Shown: one piece after another, positions 41,268 through 43,724 of the stretch
Layout: every line of letters starts with the position of its first letter
How positions within the stretch are numbered: the stretch's first letter is position 1
Assembly: GCA_003138975.1 (NCBI GenBank)
Contig: PLHQ01000118.1
Coordinates: forward strand, 1-43,724
DNA from: Acidobacteriaceae bacterium
GTDB lineage: Bacteria > Acidobacteriota > Terriglobia > Terriglobales > Acidobacteriaceae
DNA: 43,724 nt
Direction of reading: 5' to 3'
Notes under the pieces: model-generated
The model's input: the letters and a program-made list of their open reading frames with translations, nothing else
The model's database searches: none
What the model was told of the DNA's origin: nothing
Translations under genes and position numbers: made by a program

Positions 41268-43724
41268 ATGCGTCGTGAAATGTTTTTCGCGTGCCGTCTA
41301 TTGGCTGTGCTCGCTTCTCTATTCCTGTTTGCTGTTCCCCCCGCGGAAGCTGAAAACGTCCGGCCCGTTCTCATCACACAAACTGTGGATGAAAGCAATT
41401 TGGTAACACTGGGGGGCAATACGCGGCCCGAGGCGAAGGCAGAATACGATCGCGGGCGTGTGGACGACAACCTTTTGATGGAGCACCTGCTGCTCCTATT
41501 GAAGCGCTCCCCGGAGCAGGAGCGAGAACTGGAAGAGTTCATTGATGACCTTCACGACTCGTCCTCGCCCACCTTTCATCGCTGGCTCACGGCCGAGGAA
41601 TTCGGAGAGAGATTCGGGGTGGCGAAACAGGACCGCGACACGATTAAGAATTGGCTGCAGTCGCATGGTCTCAAGATCAATGTGGATTACACGAACGACC
41701 TGCTCATTGACTTTTCCGGGACAGCCGGTCAGGTACGAAAGGCCTTCCACACTGCGATTCACAACTTGAACGTGAAGGGCGTGAAGCACATCGCCAACAT
41801 GAGCGATCCGCAGATTCCGGCCGCTCTGGCGCCAGCGGTAGTGGGAGTGGTGTCATTGCATGACTTCCGGCCCTATCCCATGTACAGGCCACGGGCAGAT
41901 TACACCGTCTCTGAAAATGGAGCGAAATATTACCTGATAGTTCCCGGCGATCTGGCGACGATTTACAACCTGAATCCACTTTTCAGTGCGGGCATTTCAG
42001 GACAAGGCCAAACGATTGTCGTGATCGAGGACACCGACGTCTACACCACCGCTGATTGGATGTCGTTCCGTTCCGTATTTGGTCTTTCCTCGTACACCGA
42101 TGGCTCGTTCACGCAGATCCATCCCGCGCCTCCGAGTGGCACGAATAACTGTTCCGATCCGGGAGCGGCCGGTGACGAAAGGGAAGCGATCATTGACGCC
42201 GAATATGCCAGCGCGGCCGCACCGAGCGCGGCCGTCGTACTGGCTTCGTGCACGAACACGGGAACCTTTGGCGGCCTGATCGCGCTGCAAAACCTTCTGA
42301 ACGAAAGCAGCACACCGCCGGGGCTCGTGAGCATGAGCTATGGGGAGTGCGAAGCCGGAAACGGCGCATCGTCCAATGCAGCTTTCAACTCAACCTTCCA
42401 GCAGGCGGTCACTGAAGGTGTCTCGGTCTTCGTTTCCTCGGGCGATCATGCGGCGGCGACTTGCGACGTATCCGACGAAGATGCCATTTACGGTATCGGA
42501 ATCACCGGCTTCGGATCGAGTCCCCATAACGTGTCCGTAGGCGGTACCGACTTCGGTGACACTTTTGCCGGGACCAACGACAGTTACTGGGGCGCCACCA
42601 ATTCGAAGACGTATGAATCGGCCAAGTCCTATGTCCCCGAGATTCCCTGGAACGATTCCTGCGCCAGTTTGCTGCTCGCGGAGTTCGAAGGTTTTAGCCA
42701 AACTTACGGATCGAGTGGGTTCTGCAATAGCAGCAAAGGAGAAGCGGATTTCCTGGATACGGTTGGAGGCGGCGGTGGACCAAGCGGCTGCGCGACGGGA
42801 ACGCCCTCCCAATCTGGCGTTGTCGGCGGAACGTGCGCCGGTTGGCCAAAGCCGTCGTATCAGTCGCTGCTCGGAAATCCGAGCGACGGTGTGCGCGATA
42901 TTCCCGATGTGTCGCTCTTTGCCGCCAGCGGACTTTGGTTGCACTATTATCCATACTGCTTCTCCGGACCCGGAGGTGCTCCCTGTACCGAGCCACCCGT
43001 TGACTGGCCGGGAGCAGGAGGCACATCGTTCTCCTCACCGATCATGGCTGGCATTCAAGCTCTGGTGAACCAGAAAGTCGGCGCACGCCAAGGCAACCCG
43101 AATTTCGTCTACTACAGCCTGGCGGCCACCGAGTACGGCGCCGCCGGCGACAGTGCCTGTAATTCAACTCTGGGGAATACAGTAGGCAGCTCGTGCATTT
43201 TCTATGACGTGAGGCAGGGCGACGATGATGTGGATTGTATCGGCACGCAAAATTGCTACCTACCCTCCGGCGCCAACGGCGTGCTCTCCACTTCCGATAG
43301 TGCTTATCAGCCGGCTTTCAGTACTACAACCGGCTGGGACTTCGCGACCGGAATCGGGACAGTGAACGCTTACAATCTGGTGAATAACTGGCCGGCAGGC
43401 TTCACGCTTACAGCCAGCCCAAGCTCCGTCACCATCACGCAAGGCGGAGCCAGCGGCAAGAGCAACATCACCATAACTTCGGTTAACGGATTTTCAGGCA
43501 ATGTGACGCTGGCCGCTTCCGGACTACCGACGGGCGTGACGGCAGCGTTCAGTCCCAATCCTGCCACCAGCAGCAGTACGCTGACCTTGACGGCCAGCGC
43601 TACGGCTGCCACGGGCACGGCTACGGTAACGATCACCGGCACGTCGGGTAGTACGCTGAGGAATACCACGGTGCTCAGCCTCACCGTGAATACTCTGAAG
43701 GCCTTCAGTCTCTCGGCCTCACCG
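41268..43724 (+). CDS. Sedolisin (S53) serine-carboxyl protease, partial at the window end
   Basis: An exported acid protease that starts at ATG 41268 (AGGAG upstream) and remains open for 819 codons to the last base. A signal peptide (MFFACRLLAVLASLFLFAVP) precedes the pro-kumamolisin propeptide (about 30-215: LEEFIDDLHDSSSPTFHRWL, FGERFGVAKQD). In the catalytic domain the pair E306 and D310 (EAIIDAEYA), the oxyanion Asp D393 (VSSGD) and the nucleophile S587 (GGTSFSSPIMAG) are all present. The calcium-site region GWDFATGIGTVNAYNL follows. From about residue 710 an Ig-like/Ser-Thr-rich tail (GFTLTASPSSVTITQGG, GFSGNVTLAASGLP) begins and a further repeat starts at the window edge. Likely secreted for protein degradation. 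Confidence 0.95.
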   Translation, partial: MRREMFFACRLLAVLASLFLFAVPPAEAENVRPVLITQTVDESNLVTLGGNTRPEAKAEYDRGRVDDNLLMEHLLLLLKRSPEQERELEEFIDDLHDSSSPTFHRWLTAEEFGERFGVAKQDRDTIKNWLQSHGLKINVDYTNDLLIDFSGTAGQVRKAFHTAIHNLNVKGVKHIANMSDPQIPAALAPAVVGVVSLHDFRPYPMYRPRADYTVSENGAKYYLIVPGDLATIYNLNPLFSAGISGQGQTIVVIEDTDVYTTADWMSFRSVFGLSSYTDGSFTQIHPAPPSGTNNCSDPGAAGDEREAIIDAEYASAAAPSAAVVLASCTNTGTFGGLIALQNLLNESSTPPGLVSMSYGECEAGNGASSNAAFNSTFQQAVTEGVSVFVSSGDHAAATCDVSDEDAIYGIGITGFGSSPHNVSVGGTDFGDTFAGTNDSYWGATNSKTYESAKSYVPEIPWNDSCASLLLAEFEGFSQTYGSSGFCNSSKGEADFLDTVGGGGGPSGCATGTPSQSGVVGGTCAGWPKPSYQSLLGNPSDGVRDIPDVSLFAASGLWLHYYPYCFSGPGGAPCTEPPVDWPGAGGTSFSSPIMAGIQALVNQKVGARQGNPNFVYYSLAATEYGAAGDSACNSTLGNTVGSSCIFYDVRQGDDDVDCIGTQNCYLPSGANGVLSTSDSAYQPAFSTTTGWDFATGIGTVNAYNLVNNWPAGFTLTASPSSVTITQGGASGKSNITITSVNGFSGNVTLAASGLPTGVTAAFSPNPATSSSTLTLTASATAATGTATVTITGTSGSTLRNTTVLSLTVNTLKAFSLSASP

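Noticed and set aside
1-43724. CRISPR array, rRNA genes or insertion sequences
   Set aside because: No regularly spaced short repeats, rRNA sequence or intact transposase was seen on either strand.

Overview
The window looks like a piece of an Acidobacteria (Terriglobia/Koribacter-like) chromosome. This rests on my recognition of protein styles: DUF4337, DUF2127 and zinc-ribbon membrane proteins, a tricorn-like S41 protease, a sedolisin with Ig-like tail, pilin-like secreted proteins, and PAS-like/LuxR regulators with the GVSTRSGI tail. It was not checked against a database. Coding density is moderate, operons are short, and there are unusually many broken genes.

Layout. 0.5-5.1 kb: isocitrate lyase (aceA) and a decayed malate synthase (aceB) on the minus strand, divergent from an iclR-type regulator and a methyltransferase; two 26-bp operator-like repeats lie between aceB and iclR. 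5.2-8.4 kb: small zinc-ribbon proteins, a DDAH/amidinotransferase-fold enzyme, a DUF4337 protein, a YjbQ protein and a small membrane protein. 8.4-15.2 kb (minus strand): ftsK, uppP with an SH3/TPR-like periplasmic protein, and a sugar porter with an unusual extra domain. 15.4-24.7 kb: LysR regulator, two tandem zinc-ribbon membrane proteins, a DHH phosphoesterase, a pilin-like secreted protein, DUF2127, a broken FecR-like gene, an RNB-family ribonuclease and a SIS-domain GlmS-like protein. 24.8-25.3 kb: tRNA-Arg(CCU) followed by relics of an integrase and an HtrA PDZ domain, the scar of an integrated element. 25.5-29.0 kb: a tricorn-like protease. 29.0-31.2 kb: a deleted zwf and an SDR gene with an internal amber codon.

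31.4-40 kb is the most novel stretch. Two paralogous LuxR-type regulators bracket an Ig-repeat lipoprotein and a PilZ protein whose start codon sits in a perfect 12-bp inverted repeat. Next come a small secreted cysteine-rich protein and a DsbA-like protein with a SurA-like N-terminus. The lipoprotein tail and the small secreted protein share two cysteine modules in opposite order. Together this suggests a regulated, disulfide-bonded surface system; that functional link is inference. 40.2-40.8 kb holds two abutting gene relics. A sedolisin protease gene starts at 41268 and runs off the window end.

At least eight loci are disrupted (aceB, FecR-like, integrase, htrA relic, zwf, SDR, and two relics near 40.5 kb). 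The large internal deletions in aceB and zwf argue for real decay rather than only sequencing error.
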